NCBI GenBank assembly: GCA_030403585.1
Contig: JAUEPE010000020.1
Location: 1-64,000, forward strand
Direction of reading: 5' to 3'
Origin: Frankia sp. RB7
GTDB lineage: Bacteria; Pseudomonadota; Alphaproteobacteria; Rhizobiales; Xanthobacteraceae
Length of the DNA stretch: 64,000 nt
The position numbers and the translations under genes are program-made. Under the pieces are notes generated by a model. That model searched no databases. It was not told the DNA's origin and saw only the letters and a program-made list of their open reading frames with translations. This document shows, one piece after another, positions 16,905 to 27,336 of this stretch. Numbering within the stretch: the stretch's first letter is position 1; each line of letters starts with the position of its first letter.

Positions 16905-18278
16905 ATGGATGCAGAACCCGCAACGACCGGACCGGCCGGGTTGATCGCGCGGCTGCGCGCGAAGCTGTCGGGCGGATCGAGCGAAGCGTCGCTGACACGG
17001 CGGCTGGCCGGCACCATCTTCATCATTCGCGTCATCAGCGCGGGCCTCGCCTATTTCTCGCAGGTCCTGCTCGCACGCTGGATGGGAACGTCGGACTACG
17101 GCATCTATGTCTATGTCTGGACCTGGGTGCTGCTGCTCGGCAGCATGATGGATTTTGGCATCTCCGCTTCCGCGCAGAAAATCATTCCGGAATATCGCGC
17201 CAGCGGCGACCATGCGCTTTTGCGCGGCTTTCTCTCCGGCAGTCGCTGGCTGACTTTTGCAGCGTCCACACTGGTCTCTCTGGCGCTTGCCGGAATTGTA
17301 AAGCTGCTGTCGCCCTGGATCGATCCGGCCGAGGCGCTGCCGCTCTATATCGGCTGCATGACGCTGCCGGCCTTCGTCGTCGCCAACACCCAGGACGGCA
17401 TCGCGCGCTCGCATGACTGGATGCAGCTTGGGTTGATGCCGCAATTCATCATCCGCCAGGCGCTAATCATCGGCATCACGGCCGGCGCGTTCCTGCTCGG
17501 CTATCATCTCGGCGCGGTCGCCGCGATGGTCGCGAGCGCCGGCGCCGTGTGGATCGCAATGACCGGGCAGATGGTGGTGCTGAACCGCAAACTCGCCAGC
17601 CATATCACACCCGGCCCCAAGGCCTACGACATCAGCGGCTGGCTCGCGGTCTCGCTGCCGATCCTGCTGGTCGAAAGTTTCTACCTGCTCTTGTCCTACA
17701 CTGACGTACTAGTGCTGCAGCAGTTCCGCCCCTCAGACGAGGTCGGCGTGTACTTCGCGGTGGTGAAGACGCTGGCGCTAGTATCTTTCATCCACTACGC
17801 GATGTCGGCGACGACGGCGCATCGCTTCGCCGAATACAACGCGCTCGGCGACAAGGCACGGCTGTCGGCCTATGTCGCGCACGCAATCAACTGGACGTTC
17901 TGGCCGTCGCTGGCGGCGACCGCCGTGCTGCTAGCGTTCGGCAAGCCCCTGCTCTGGCTGTTCGGGCCGCAATTCGTTGTCGGCTACGACATCATGTTCG
18001 TCGCCGCGATCGGCCTCGTCGTTCGCGCCGCGATCGGTCCGGTGGAGCGCCTGCTCAACATGCTCGGCCAGCAGAAGATCTGCGCGCTGGCCTACGCGTT
18101 GGCGTTCGTGATGAACGTCGTGCTCTGCATCGCGTTGGTGCCGCGCTTCGGCGGCCACGGCGCCGCGGCCGCGACCTCGATCTCGCTCACCTTCGAGACA
18201 GTGCTGCTGTTCTGGATCGTGCGGCAGCGCCTGGGGCTGCACGTGCTGGCATTCGGTAAATCCCCGTCTCATCAATAG
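16905..18278 (+). CDS. Polysaccharide biosynthesis flippase (Wzx/MATE-like, MOP superfamily)
   Basis: About 457 residues, nearly all hydrophobic, with 12 or more predicted membrane helices after a short cytoplasmic N-terminus. Early SLTRRLAGTIFIIRV and the LARWMGTSDYGIYVY segment are typical of polysaccharide-synthesis membrane proteins that flip undecaprenyl-linked sugars. No glycosyltransferases lie beside it, so the glycan served is unknown. The start is uncertain: ATG 16905 is used, while GTG 16902 or TTG 16896 are in frame and the latter is better spaced from GGGGAT. Confidence 0.8.
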   Translation: MDAEPATTGPAGLIARLRAKLSGGSSEASLTRRLAGTIFIIRVISAGLAYFSQVLLARWMGTSDYGIYVYVWTWVLLLGSMMDFGISASAQKIIPEYRASGDHALLRGFLSGSRWLTFAASTLVSLALAGIVKLLSPWIDPAEALPLYIGCMTLPAFVVANTQDGIARSHDWMQLGLMPQFIIRQALIIGITAGAFLLGYHLGAVAAMVASAGAVWIAMTGQMVVLNRKLASHITPGPKAYDISGWLAVSLPILLVESFYLLLSYTDVLVLQQFRPSDEVGVYFAVVKTLALVSFIHYAMSATTAHRFAEYNALGDKARLSAYVAHAINWTFWPSLAATAVLLAFGKPLLWLFGPQFVVGYDIMFVAAIGLVVRAAIGPVERLLNMLGQQKICALAYALAFVMNVVLCIALVPRFGGHGAAAATSISLTFETVLLFWIVRQRLGLHVLAFGKSPSHQ

Positions 18279-18320
18279 AGACCGTTTGCCAATCGCCTTC
18301 TGCCTGCTAAAATCCAGTCC

Positions 18321-18557
18321 ATGGCTGTACCCGACTTGAGAGATTTGCTGCAGCGCGCTCAATCCTGGCCTGACGAGGCCCAGAAAGAGTTGATTGCTGT
18401 TGCAAATGAGATCGAAAGCGAACTTCGTGGCGGCGAATATTTAGCTAGCCAGGAAGAGCTGAAGATTATCGACGCGGCCATGGCGGCCATTGATCGCGGC
18501 GAGGTCGCGACCGAATCCGAGATCGACGCGGCTTTCGCAAAATTCCGGCGCGGATGA
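18321..18557 (+). CDS. Putative antitoxin of a ParE-type module
   Basis: 78 residues, acidic and helical. It has the pattern of short antitoxins paired with ParE/RelE toxins: residues about 45-75 include ELKIIDAAMAAIDRGEVATE, where an acidic helix probably caps the toxin. No clear ribbon-helix-helix or HTH is seen. Its stop overlaps the toxin start by 4 bp (ATGA), which implies translational coupling. The call rests mainly on this arrangement. Confidence 0.7.
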   Translation: MAVPDLRDLLQRAQSWPDEAQKELIAVANEIESELRGGEYLASQEELKIIDAAMAAIDRGEVATESEIDAAFAKFRRG

Positions 18558-18877
18558 AGGTCCTCTATTCCCGACAGGCCCTTTCTGATCTCAGCGACAT
18601 CGCGAACTACTATACAACCAGCGCAAGTCCCGCCGTGGCAGAAGCCGTTGCGCAAAGGCTCTTCGACGTCATTGATCGCATTCAGCGCACACCGTTATCG
18701 GCCCCCCGCGTGGCGCAACGTTCCAACGTCCGCGTAGCATCCGCGGTCCGCTACCCATTTCGAATCTTCTACCGGGTTCGCAGCGAAACGATCGACATTC
18801 TCCATATTCGCCACACATCCCGACGGCCGCTCACGGGACTGAATGAGCCGTCACAACCCGGCATCGCCGATCGCTGA
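18554..18877 (+). CDS. RelE/ParE family toxin
   Basis: 107 residues. The N-terminal block VLYSRQALSDLSDIANYY is the ParE signature. Later elements Arg-Val-Ala...Val-Arg-Tyr-Pro-Phe-Arg-Ile-Phe-Tyr and the ILHIRHTSRRP strand complete the RelE/ParE fold. ParE proteins inhibit gyrase; RelE proteins cleave mRNA on ribosomes. The sequence suggests the ParE branch. It is translated with the antitoxin gene by a 4-bp overlap. The last dozen residues after the fold look like a non-conserved extension. Confidence 0.85.
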   Translation: MKVLYSRQALSDLSDIANYYTTSASPAVAEAVAQRLFDVIDRIQRTPLSAPRVAQRSNVRVASAVRYPFRIFYRVRSETIDILHIRHTSRRPLTGLNEPSQPGIADR

Positions 18878-19058
18878 CCTGCCGAGCAGGCCCACAAAAT
18901 GTCCATTTCGCCAAAGGACGGCAATTTGGATGGAATCACCACTCACCCTGAGCGAGGGGAATAATCCTTCTTATTCCACCCAAGCGGTTGCGCCTCAGGG
19001 GAAATTTATTCTACGTCATATTGCCCAACTGACGAGATAAACCTAGATTCCGCCAACC

Positions 19059-19883
19059 ATGATTGATCCGCTTTACGTCGCCTCGGGATTCGGCGTCGGC
19101 CTGCTTGTCGGGCTGACCGGCGTGGGAGGCGGTTCGTTGATGACGCCGCTGCTGATCCTGCTGTTCGGCATTCACCCGACCACCGCCGTTGGCACCGATC
19201 TGCTCTATGCCGCCGCCACCAAGACCGGCGGCAGCGTCGTGCATGGCTGGTCGCGCAGCGTGCACTGGCCGGCGGTGCTGCGGCTTGCCTGCGGCAGCAT
19301 TCCGGCAAGCGCGCTGACCCTGCTGGTGCTGTGGAAGCTCGATCTCAGGGGCGATGCCGAGCGCAACCTCGTCAATCTGGTGCTGTGTTTCGCGCTGATC
19401 CTGACCGCGACATCGCTGATCTTCCGCAAGTCGATGATGGAGCGCTATCGCCGGCGCATGGAGCAGGTCAGTGAGCGCACCACGGTGATTGCGACCGTCG
19501 TCACCGGGATCGTGCTCGGCGTGCTGGTCTCGATCTCGTCCGTCGGCGCCGGTGCGGTCGGCGTGACCGTGCTGCTGCTGCTCTACCCGCGCCTGCCGAT
19601 GGCAACCATCGTCGGCTCCGACATCGCCCACGCCGTGCCGCTGACACTGGTGGCCGGCATCGGACACTGGATGCTCGGCTCGGTCGACTGGGCCCTGATG
19701 GCCGTGCTGCTGCTGGGCTCGCTACCCGGCATCATCCTCGGCAGCTACAGCGCGACGCGCGTGCCGGAGACGGTGCTGCGCGTGGCGCTTGCCGCCGTCC
19801 TCGTCGTGGTCGCCGGCAAGATCATGTTCACGGAGCTGAACCTGCAATCCGCGATCGTGACGGCGCTGGCCTGGAGCCATTAG
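19059..19883 (+). CDS. Sulfite exporter TauE/SafE family membrane protein
   Basis: 274 residues with about seven or eight membrane helices. Family repeats are visible as GVGGGSLMTPLLILLFGI near the N-terminus and ISSVGAGAVGVTVLLLLYPRLP in the second half. TauE/SafE proteins export sulfite, sulfoacetate or related organic anions. The cys cluster begins about 3 kb away, which fits a sulfur-anion role, but the genes are not in one operon. The specific substrate cannot be assigned. Confidence 0.85.
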   Translation: MIDPLYVASGFGVGLLVGLTGVGGGSLMTPLLILLFGIHPTTAVGTDLLYAAATKTGGSVVHGWSRSVHWPAVLRLACGSIPASALTLLVLWKLDLRGDAERNLVNLVLCFALILTATSLIFRKSMMERYRRRMEQVSERTTVIATVVTGIVLGVLVSISSVGAGAVGVTVLLLLYPRLPMATIVGSDIAHAVPLTLVAGIGHWMLGSVDWALMAVLLLGSLPGIILGSYSATRVPETVLRVALAAVLVVVAGKIMFTELNLQSAIVTALAWSH

Positions 19884-19907
19884 ACCAAAAACGGCGCTCC
19901 ATCCTCG

Positions 19908-20009
19908 CTGTCATCGCCCGGCTTGACCGGGCGATCCAGTACGCCGAGGCGATCGCGATTGAACCGAGATGCCGCGGCGTACTGGATGCCCCTTCGCGGG
20001 GCATAGCAG
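19908..20009. repeat. Dispersed repeat, copy 1 (second copy at 34256-34382)
   Basis: The right part GATGCCGCGGCGTACTGGAT followed by a GCCCC-ttcg-GGGGC hairpin is nearly identical to the element at 34256-34382, in the same orientation. The left part contains CGCCCGGCTTGACCGGGCG, a short palindrome. It lies between the convergent TauE/SafE and bdhA genes. Confidence 0.7.
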
Positions 20010-20018
20010 AGTGTGGAA

Positions 20019-20807
20019 TTACTCCGCGGTCCAGCCGCCGTCGATCGAGAGGTTCGTACCCGTGATCTGCGCGGCATCGTCGCCGCACAGGAACAGCGCG
20101 AGCGCTGCGACCTGCTCAGACGTCACGAACTCCTTGGTCGGCTGGGCGTCGAGCAGCACGTCGTTGATGACCTGCTCGCGGGTGAGGTTGCGGGCCTTCA
20201 TCGTATCGGGAATCTGCTTCTCGACCAGCGGCGTCCAGACATAGCCGGGGCTGATGCAATTGCAGGTGATCTTGTTGGTCGCGACTTCCAGCGCCACGGT
20301 CTTGGTCAGGCCGGCGATGCCGTGCTTGGCCGACACATAGGCCGACTTGAAGGGCGAGGCGACCAGCGAGTGCGCCGACGCGGTGTTGATGATGCGGCCC
20401 CAGCCCTTCTTCTTCATGCCGGGGACGGCAGCGCGAATGGCATGGAAGGCCGAGGACAGATTGATCGCGATGATCTGGTCCCACTTTTCCGGTGGGAATT
20501 CCTCGATCGGCGAGACGAACTGGATGCCGGCATTGTTGACGAGGATATCGACCGAGCCGAACGACTTCTCGCCGAGCGCAATCATGCCGGCGATCTCGAC
20601 CGGCTTGGTCATGTCGGCGGGCGAATAGACCGCCTTCACGCCGAAATCGGACTCGATCTTGGCACGCTCCTTCTCGATGTCCTCCGGCGAGCCGAACCCG
20701 TTGATGACGACATTTGCGCCGGCAGCCGCAAAGGCGCGCGCATAGGCGAGCCCGATGCCGCTGGTCGAACCGGTCACGACGGCGTTCTTGCCTGACAGAG
20801 TACCCAT
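20019..20807 (-). CDS. bdhA: D-beta-hydroxybutyrate dehydrogenase
   Basis: 262 residues, the usual length for BdhA. It oxidises D-3-hydroxybutyrate to acetoacetate with NAD, a step in mobilising polyhydroxybutyrate. Motifs: TGSTSGIGLAYARAFAAAGA, VDILVNNAGIQFVSPIEEFP, the catalytic Ser and Tyr in NTASAHSLVASPFKSAYVSAK, and a C-terminal SIDGGWTAE. It starts 1 bp after the stop of the patatin-like gene, so the two are one operon. In rhizobia bdhA works in PHB turnover (known). Confidence 0.9.
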   Translation of the reverse strand: MGTLSGKNAVVTGSTSGIGLAYARAFAAAGANVVINGFGSPEDIEKERAKIESDFGVKAVYSPADMTKPVEIAGMIALGEKSFGSVDILVNNAGIQFVSPIEEFPPEKWDQIIAINLSSAFHAIRAAVPGMKKKGWGRIINTASAHSLVASPFKSAYVSAKHGIAGLTKTVALEVATNKITCNCISPGYVWTPLVEKQIPDTMKARNLTREQVINDVLLDAQPTKEFVTSEQVAALALFLCGDDAAQITGTNLSIDGGWTAE

Positions 20808-20808
20808 A

Positions 20809-21984
20809 TTATTCGCTCCTTTTTGGCGGGGGCGCAGTGATGTCCCCCGTGAGATCGTAAGTCACCATGGTCTCGCCGGACTGCGGCTCATCGAGCCAGT
20901 CCTTGTGGCGCATCGACAGATGCACGTCGCGCACGCCGCTTTCCCAATGCTCGACCATCGCGACATGCGAGAAGTCATAGTCCTTGGACGAGGATTCGTA
21001 GTTCTTGCTGCGATAGATCAGGTGCACCACCGTAACAGTGCTCTCACGCGAGACCTTCGCAAGGAATTCGACGGACGGGTCGTTCTTGAGATAATCGGGC
21101 AATTTGGAAATCAGGTCGCGCGCGGCCCGGCGGGCATTGTGGATCTGCTTGTTCTTGTCGGTGTTCATCCGCGTGCGGCTGGAGAAGCGGATGTCCTTCT
21201 CGCGCTCGGTCGCCTCGAGCAGCGAGGTCGGAAAGTCACCGCGCGCGCTGAACAGGTCGACCTGGAAGATCAGCATGTCGCGATCGACCTCGGCATCGAG
21301 CACGAAGTCGAGCGGCGTGTTGGAGGCGATGCCGCCGTCCCAATAGTGCTCGCCCTCGATCACGACTGACGGAAAGCCCGGCGGCAGCGCGCCGGAGGCC
21401 ATGATGTGCTCGGGGCCGATTTTCTTGCCGAGCTTCTTGAACTCGTAATTGTCGAAATATTTGAAGTTGCCGGAGGTGACGCCGACGGCACCGACCGACA
21501 GGCGGGTCTTCAGATCGTTGATGCGGTCGAAGTCGACCAGCCGTTCCAGCGTCTTCTTCAGCGGCGCGGTGTCGTAATAGCTCTCGGCCTGCGGACTGCC
21601 CGGCGGCCACAGCGGCGCGGGCGGGATGCGCGGCGAGAAGAAACCGGGCACACCGAAGGTCGCGATCAGCGCGGCGCTGGTGGTATTGAACAGTTCGCGG
21701 CTGTGGTCGCTCTTGCCGATCGGCTTCCACGGCACCGGCTTGGAAACCATCTCCCAGAATTCCTTGAGCCGCTTGACGCGGGTGTGGCCCTCATTGCCGG
21801 CGATGATGGCGGCATTGACCGCGCCGATCGAGATGCCGGCAACCCATTCGGGCTCGAAGTCGAAATGGCATAGCGCCTGATAGGCGCCCGCCTGATAAGA
21901 GCCGAGTGCGCCGCCGCCCTGGAGAACCAGGACACGCTGCGCCTTCGCGGGGACTGTTGCGACTTCCGGGCTATGATCTGTCAT
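20809..21984 (-). CDS. Patatin-like phospholipase family protein with DUF3734
   Basis: 391 residues, cytoplasmic. The patatin domain covers about residues 18-235, with oxyanion motif GGGALGSYQAG, nucleophile Ser in GISIG and catalytic Asp in DGGIASNTP. The C-terminal part (about 265-380) matches DUF3734, often fused to this lipase group. It hydrolyses acyl esters. Its tight coupling with bdhA suggests action in PHB or acyl-lipid turnover, perhaps releasing 3-hydroxybutyrate units. That substrate idea is inference. Confidence 0.85.
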   Translation of the reverse strand: MTDHSPEVATVPAKAQRVLVLQGGGALGSYQAGAYQALCHFDFEPEWVAGISIGAVNAAIIAGNEGHTRVKRLKEFWEMVSKPVPWKPIGKSDHSRELFNTTSAALIATFGVPGFFSPRIPPAPLWPPGSPQAESYYDTAPLKKTLERLVDFDRINDLKTRLSVGAVGVTSGNFKYFDNYEFKKLGKKIGPEHIMASGALPPGFPSVVIEGEHYWDGGIASNTPLDFVLDAEVDRDMLIFQVDLFSARGDFPTSLLEATEREKDIRFSSRTRMNTDKNKQIHNARRAARDLISKLPDYLKNDPSVEFLAKVSRESTVTVVHLIYRSKNYESSSKDYDFSHVAMVEHWESGVRDVHLSMRHKDWLDEPQSGETMVTYDLTGDITAPPPKRSE

Positions 21985-22062
21985 TCGGGAACAATAGCAG
22001 ATGACGAGCGACCGTGGCGACAGTTCGCCGCGGGGTCAATGTATCCCGGGATCAAGTCTGGC

Positions 22063-22566
22063 TTATCGGGGATCGGTCGACGCCAGGATCATGGTCCAGA
22101 ACACCTTGTATTTGGTGCCCGGAGCATAGCTCGCCGCTATGCCCAATTTTGTGACACCGCCCTTGAGCATGTTGGCGCGGTGCGGGGGCGAGTCGCGCCA
22201 GCCGGAAAACGCTTCCGCCAGCGTATGATAGCCGGCCGAGATGTTCTCGACCGCCACGGTTGCGGGATAGCCGCCGGCGGCAAGGCGCTTGGCGAGCGGC
22301 GCGCGGACATCATGGTCCATCTTGTTGGCGGCGGCCATGGCGTTGGACTGGGATTCGGCGAGCCGCATCAGATCGGGGTCGACGACGACGGTGCCGAGAC
22401 CGTTGTTCTGGCGGTACTGCGAAATCATGATCGCGGCCGCCGGAGCATCGAGCTTGGCGCCCGGAACCGACATGTCGGCATACATCGTCGGCTGCTGGAC
22501 CGGCGCTTCGTTGCCGGCGCAGCCGGCGAGAAGCAAAGTGATGAGAATTGCGGCCGCAGCGCGCAT
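22063..22566 (-). CDS. CAP-domain lipoprotein (SCP/PR1 family)
   Basis: 167 residues from the ATG at 22566; an in-frame start at 22602 adds 12 residues that spoil the signal. The signal ends in a clear lipobox LLLAGC. The CAP domain follows: the Met-Asp-His-Asp region, the SAGYHTLAEAFSGWRDSPPH motif and a C-terminal Trp-containing strand. CAP proteins bind lipids, sterols or envelope components; the bacterial role is poorly known. It lies 90 bp downstream of cysA in a separate reading unit. Confidence 0.8.
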   Translation of the reverse strand: MRAAAAILITLLLAGCAGNEAPVQQPTMYADMSVPGAKLDAPAAAIMISQYRQNNGLGTVVVDPDLMRLAESQSNAMAAANKMDHDVRAPLAKRLAAGGYPATVAVENISAGYHTLAEAFSGWRDSPPHRANMLKGGVTKLGIAASYAPGTKYKVFWTMILASTDPR

Positions 22567-22655
22567 GTGCAGAAAGCCCCCAATGAGGGGCCGTTGTTGC
22601 ATACCAACCGTGGCTGAAAGGTGAATTTTGAGGAAATTCGCCCCGTTAAGGCGGC

Positions 22656-23682
<1,027 letters not shown>

Positions 23683-23693
<11 letters not shown>

Positions 23694-24594
23694 TGACGTC
23701 GTGTCCTTCGTCGAGATGATTTTCGAGAATGGTCTTGGCGATCAGCGTGATCAGCGCCAGCATCGCGAGCAGCGAGGCGATCGCGAACGCAGCGACGAAC
23801 TGGTACTCGTTGTAGAGAATCTCGACCAGCAGCGGCATGGTGTTGGTCTCGCCGCGGATGTGGCCGGAGACAACGGAGACCGCGCCGAACTCGCCCATCG
23901 CGCGCGCGTTGCAGAGCAGGACGCCGTAAAGCACGCCCCATTTGATATTGGGCAGCGTGACGCGGAAGAAGGTCTGCAGGCCGGAGGCGCCGAGCGAGAT
24001 CGCGGCTTCCTCCTCCTGCGTGCCCTGCTCCTGCATCAGGGGGATCAGCGCCCGCGCCACAAACGGGAAGGTCACGAAGGTGGTGGCGAGCGCGATGCCG
24101 GGCACCGCGAACAGGATCTGGATGTCGTGATCCCTCAACCAACCGCCGAAATAGCCTTGCGCGCTGAACAACAGCACGAAGACGAGACCCGAGATCACCG
24201 GGCTCACCGAGAACGGCAGGTCGATCAGCGAGATCAGGAACGTCTTGCCGGTGAATTCAAATTTTGCGATCGCCCAGGACGCGACCAGGCCGAACACGAG
24301 ATTGAGGCTGACCGAGATCGCCGCGACCACAAGCGTCAGCTTGATCGCTGATAATGCCTCCGGATCAGCGATCGCGGACAGATAGGCAATTACACCTTTC
24401 GAAAAGGCCTCCGCGAACACCAGGACGAGCGGCAGCACGACGAAGACGGTCAGGAACAGTATTGCCAGCGTGATGATGGCGATGCGCACCGCCTTCGGCT
24501 CGGTGCGAAGATTGTTACGCGCGGCGGCAGCATGCGCTCGCGCCTTCGCCTCGGGTGAAGAGAGCGAAACGGAATCGGCGATCTGCATCGTCAT
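23683..24594 (-). CDS. cysW: Sulfate ABC transporter permease CysW
   Basis: 303 residues, six membrane helices, and the cytoplasmic EAA loop EEEAAISLGASGLQTFFRVTLP that docks the ATPase. Sequence features such as SVSPVISGLVFVLLF and NARAMGEFGAVSVVSGHIRGETNT are typical of CysW. It pairs with CysT, whose gene ends 11 bp upstream. A long N-terminal cytoplasmic extension of about 35 residues precedes the first helix. Confidence 0.93.
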
Positions 24595-24605
24595 CGCATC
24601 CCGCC

Positions 24606-25442
24606 CTATTGCACCGGGATCCGGTTTTGCGCCCAGCGCTGCAACCGGTTGACCGCGAAGATGATGACGAAGGAAACGACGAGCATGATGACCGCGATGG
24701 CGGTCGCGTCGGCATAGCGGAATTCGGACAGGCGGATCACGATCAGCAACGGCGCGATTTCGGAGACGTTGGGCAGATTGCCGGCGATGAAGATCACCGA
24801 GCCGTATTCGCCGACCGCGCGCGCAAAGGCGAGCGCGAGCCCCGTGAGCAGCGCCGGCGCAAGCGAGGGCAGGATCACGCGGATGATGGTCTGCCAGCGG
24901 CTGGCGCCGAGGCTGCCGGCGGCCTCCTCGATCTCGACATCGATATCCTGCAGCACCGGTTGCACGGTACGCACCACGAAGGGAATGCCGATGAAGATCA
25001 TGGCGACGAAGATGCCGACCGGCGTGAACGCCACCTTGATACCGAGCGCGGCGAGCGGCGCGCCCAGCCAGCCCTTCTCGGCAAACAGCGCAGTGAGCGC
25101 GACGCCCGCGACCGCCGTCGGCAATGCAAAGGGCACGTCGACGATGGCATCGAACAGCCGCCGGCCGGGGAAGCGGTAACGAACCAGCGCCCAGACGATG
25201 ATGCTGCCCATCACGAGGTTGACGCAGGCTGCGGCAAACGCGAGTCCGAAAGAAACACGGAGCGCATTCAGGGTACGGCGGCTCGAGAGGATGTTCCAGA
25301 ACTGCTCGGGGCTAAGCTCGAGCGACTTCAGGAACAGCCCGGCGAGCGGAATCAGGATGATGACGGAAAGCCAGGTCAGCGTCAGTCCCATCGTGAGACC
25401 GAAGCCCGGCAACGTCCGGCGTCGTGCTGCGATTACGCTCAC
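24606..25442 (-). CDS. cysT: Sulfate ABC transporter permease CysT (CysU)
   Basis: 278 residues with six membrane helices. Characteristic blocks are FWNILSSRRTLNALRVSF, ALPTAVAGVALTALF, the EAA loop EEAAGSLGASRWQTIIRVILP, and ARAVGEYGSVIFIAGNLP. It forms the translocation channel with CysW. It starts 36 bp after the sbp stop codon in the same operon. Confidence 0.93.
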   Translation of the reverse strand: MSVIAARRRTLPGFGLTMGLTLTWLSVIILIPLAGLFLKSLELSPEQFWNILSSRRTLNALRVSFGLAFAAACVNLVMGSIIVWALVRYRFPGRRLFDAIVDVPFALPTAVAGVALTALFAEKGWLGAPLAALGIKVAFTPVGIFVAMIFIGIPFVVRTVQPVLQDIDVEIEEAAGSLGASRWQTIIRVILPSLAPALLTGLALAFARAVGEYGSVIFIAGNLPNVSEIAPLLIVIRLSEFRYADATAIAVIMLVVSFVIIFAVNRLQRWAQNRIPVQ

Positions 25443-25478
25443 CAGGCCCCCTGTTAATACCCCTCCGACATCGCCCGA

Positions 25479-26480
25479 TCAGTTCTTGTAGATCTGATCG
25501 AAGACGCCGCCGTCGGCAAAATGTTCCTTCTGCGCCTTGGTCCAGCCGCCGAACACATCATCGATCGTGAACAGCTCGACCTTTGCGAAGGAGTTTTCAT
25601 ACTTTTTAGCGATCTCGGCATCGCGCGGACGGTAGAAATTGCGCGCGGCGATCTCTTGTCCTTCCTTGGTGTACCAGTACTGGAGGTAGGCATCCGCGAC
25701 GTTGCGGGTGCCTTTTTTATCGGCAACCTTGTCGACGATCGCGACCGGCGGCTCGGCGAGGATCGACAGCGGCGGCGCAACGATCTCGAATTTCTCCGGG
25801 CCGAATTCCTTCAGCGCGAGATAGGCCTCGTTCTCCCAGGCGAGCAGCACGTCACCGACGCCGCGCTCGACGAAGGTCACGGTGGCGCCGCGCGCGCCGG
25901 TGTCGAGCACCGGCACCTGCTGATAGAGCTTGCCGACGAACTCCTTGGCCTTGTCGGCCGAACCGTACTTCTTCTGCGCGAAGCCCCAGGCCGCCAGATA
26001 ATTCCAGCGCGCGCCGCCCGAGGTCTTCGGGTTCGGCGTGATCACGGCAACGCCCGGCTTGAGCAGATCGTCCCAATCCTTGATGCCCTTCGGATTGCCC
26101 TTGCGCACCAGGAACACGATGGTCGACGTGTAGGGCGATGAATTCTGCGGCAGGCGCTTCTGCCAATCGGCCGCGGTGAGGCCCTTGCCGGCGATGGCGT
26201 CGATGTCATAGGCGAGCGCGAGCGTCACCACATCGGCTTGCAATCCGTCGATCACGGCGCGCGCCTGTGAACCGCTGCCGCCATGCGACTGCTTGATCTC
26301 GACGCTCTTGCCGGTTTCCTTCTGATAGGCGTTCGCGAACGACTTGTTGAACTCGGCGTAGAGCTCCCGTGTCGGATCGTACGACACGTTCAAGAGGTTG
26401 ACGTCAGCGGCGAGAGCCGCGCTTGCCAAGAATCCCGTCGCGAGCAGTCCTGCAGCGAGCGGAACGATACGGCGCATCAT
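25479..26480 (-). CDS. sbp: Periplasmic sulfate-binding protein
   Basis: About 333 residues. Among several adjacent Met codons, the ATG at 26480 is best placed, since a GGAG lies 6 bases before it. The signal peptide ends at Ala-Leu-Ala-Ala. Mature motifs NVSYDPTRELYAEFN, QSHGGSGSQARAVIDGLQADVVTLAL and NPKTSGGARWNYLAAWG form the sulfate-binding pocket in this family. It delivers sulfate to CysTWA. It follows cysH by 124 bp, so it may have its own promoter. Confidence 0.93.
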   Translation of the reverse strand: MMRRIVPLAAGLLATGFLASAALAADVNLLNVSYDPTRELYAEFNKSFANAYQKETGKSVEIKQSHGGSGSQARAVIDGLQADVVTLALAYDIDAIAGKGLTAADWQKRLPQNSSPYTSTIVFLVRKGNPKGIKDWDDLLKPGVAVITPNPKTSGGARWNYLAAWGFAQKKYGSADKAKEFVGKLYQQVPVLDTGARGATVTFVERGVGDVLLAWENEAYLALKEFGPEKFEIVAPPLSILAEPPVAIVDKVADKKGTRNVADAYLQYWYTKEGQEIAARNFYRPRDAEIAKKYENSFAKVELFTIDDVFGGWTKAQKEHFADGGVFDQIYKN

Positions 26481-26604
26481 GTCCATCTCCATTCACTTCG
26501 ACGACGACAATGTCAGCGAAGGCCTGCAGGCGAAACTCGTGGCGAAACGCGCCCAAGTCAACGGAACCGGATTTTCTTGTTCGCGGCCGGGCAGCTTGCC
26601 TGTG

Positions 26605-27336
26605 CTACGAAATCTTCATCGTGTGGATGCCGCATTCTGTCTTGGCGCGGCCGCGCCAGCGACCCGCGCGCTCGTCCTCGCCCTCGGTCGTTCTGCTCGT
26701 GCAAGGCATACACCCAACCGAGCGAAAACCGGACGCCGCAAGGGGATGACGCGGCAATTTGGCGCGGACGAAAATCGCTTCGAGTTCCTCGCGCGAGACG
26801 TTGGCGAAGGGGTTGAACTTCAACCGCGCGCCGTCGTCCTCGACGACAGGAATGGCGGCGCGCGCATTGCCCTGGAAACGCTTGCGACCGTTGAGCCAAG
26901 CCGAAAACGGCTTGAGCGCGCGCGCCAGCGGTTCGACTTTGCGGATGCGGCAGCAGGCGTCGGGATCGGAGAACCAGAGGTCGCGGTCGGGATCTTCGCG
27001 CGACAGCGCCTCTTCGGCAGGCTTGATCGAGCGAACGTCCTTCAGCCCGAGCATCGCGATCAGCTGGTCGCGATAGGCCAGCGTCTCCTCGAACAGCCAG
27101 CCGGTGTCGAGGAAGATCACCGGGATGGCCGGATCGACATCCGCCACCACCTTGAGCAGCGTCGCCGATTCCGTACCGAAGGACGACAACAGCGCGAGCT
27201 TCTCGCGCCCGACCGCTTTCAACGCGGCCGAGACGACCTCCGCCGGAGACGCATCGCGCAACGCGCGATCGAGCTCATCCGCAGTCGGCAACGCCGACGT
27301 TGATCGGGATGCAAATTGAGTAGCCATGGCGTTCAC
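26605..27336 (-). CDS. cysH: Adenylyl-sulfate (APS) reductase, 4Fe-4S type
   Basis: 243 residues. It reduces activated sulfate to sulfite with thioredoxin. The FGTESATLL P-loop-like motif and a TGWLFEET segment fit CysH. The pair CCRIRKVEPL and the later GCMPC give the four cysteines that bind a [4Fe-4S] cluster, so this is the APS-using type rather than the enteric PAPS type. The catalytic ECGIH motif is at the C-terminus. It overlaps the DUF934 stop by 4 bp (ATGA), so the two are coupled. Confidence 0.93.
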   Translation of the reverse strand: MNAMATQFASRSTSALPTADELDRALRDASPAEVVSAALKAVGREKLALLSSFGTESATLLKVVADVDPAIPVIFLDTGWLFEETLAYRDQLIAMLGLKDVRSIKPAEEALSREDPDRDLWFSDPDACCRIRKVEPLARALKPFSAWLNGRKRFQGNARAAIPVVEDDGARLKFNPFANVSREELEAIFVRAKLPRHPLAASGFRSVGCMPCTSRTTEGEDERAGRWRGRAKTECGIHTMKIS

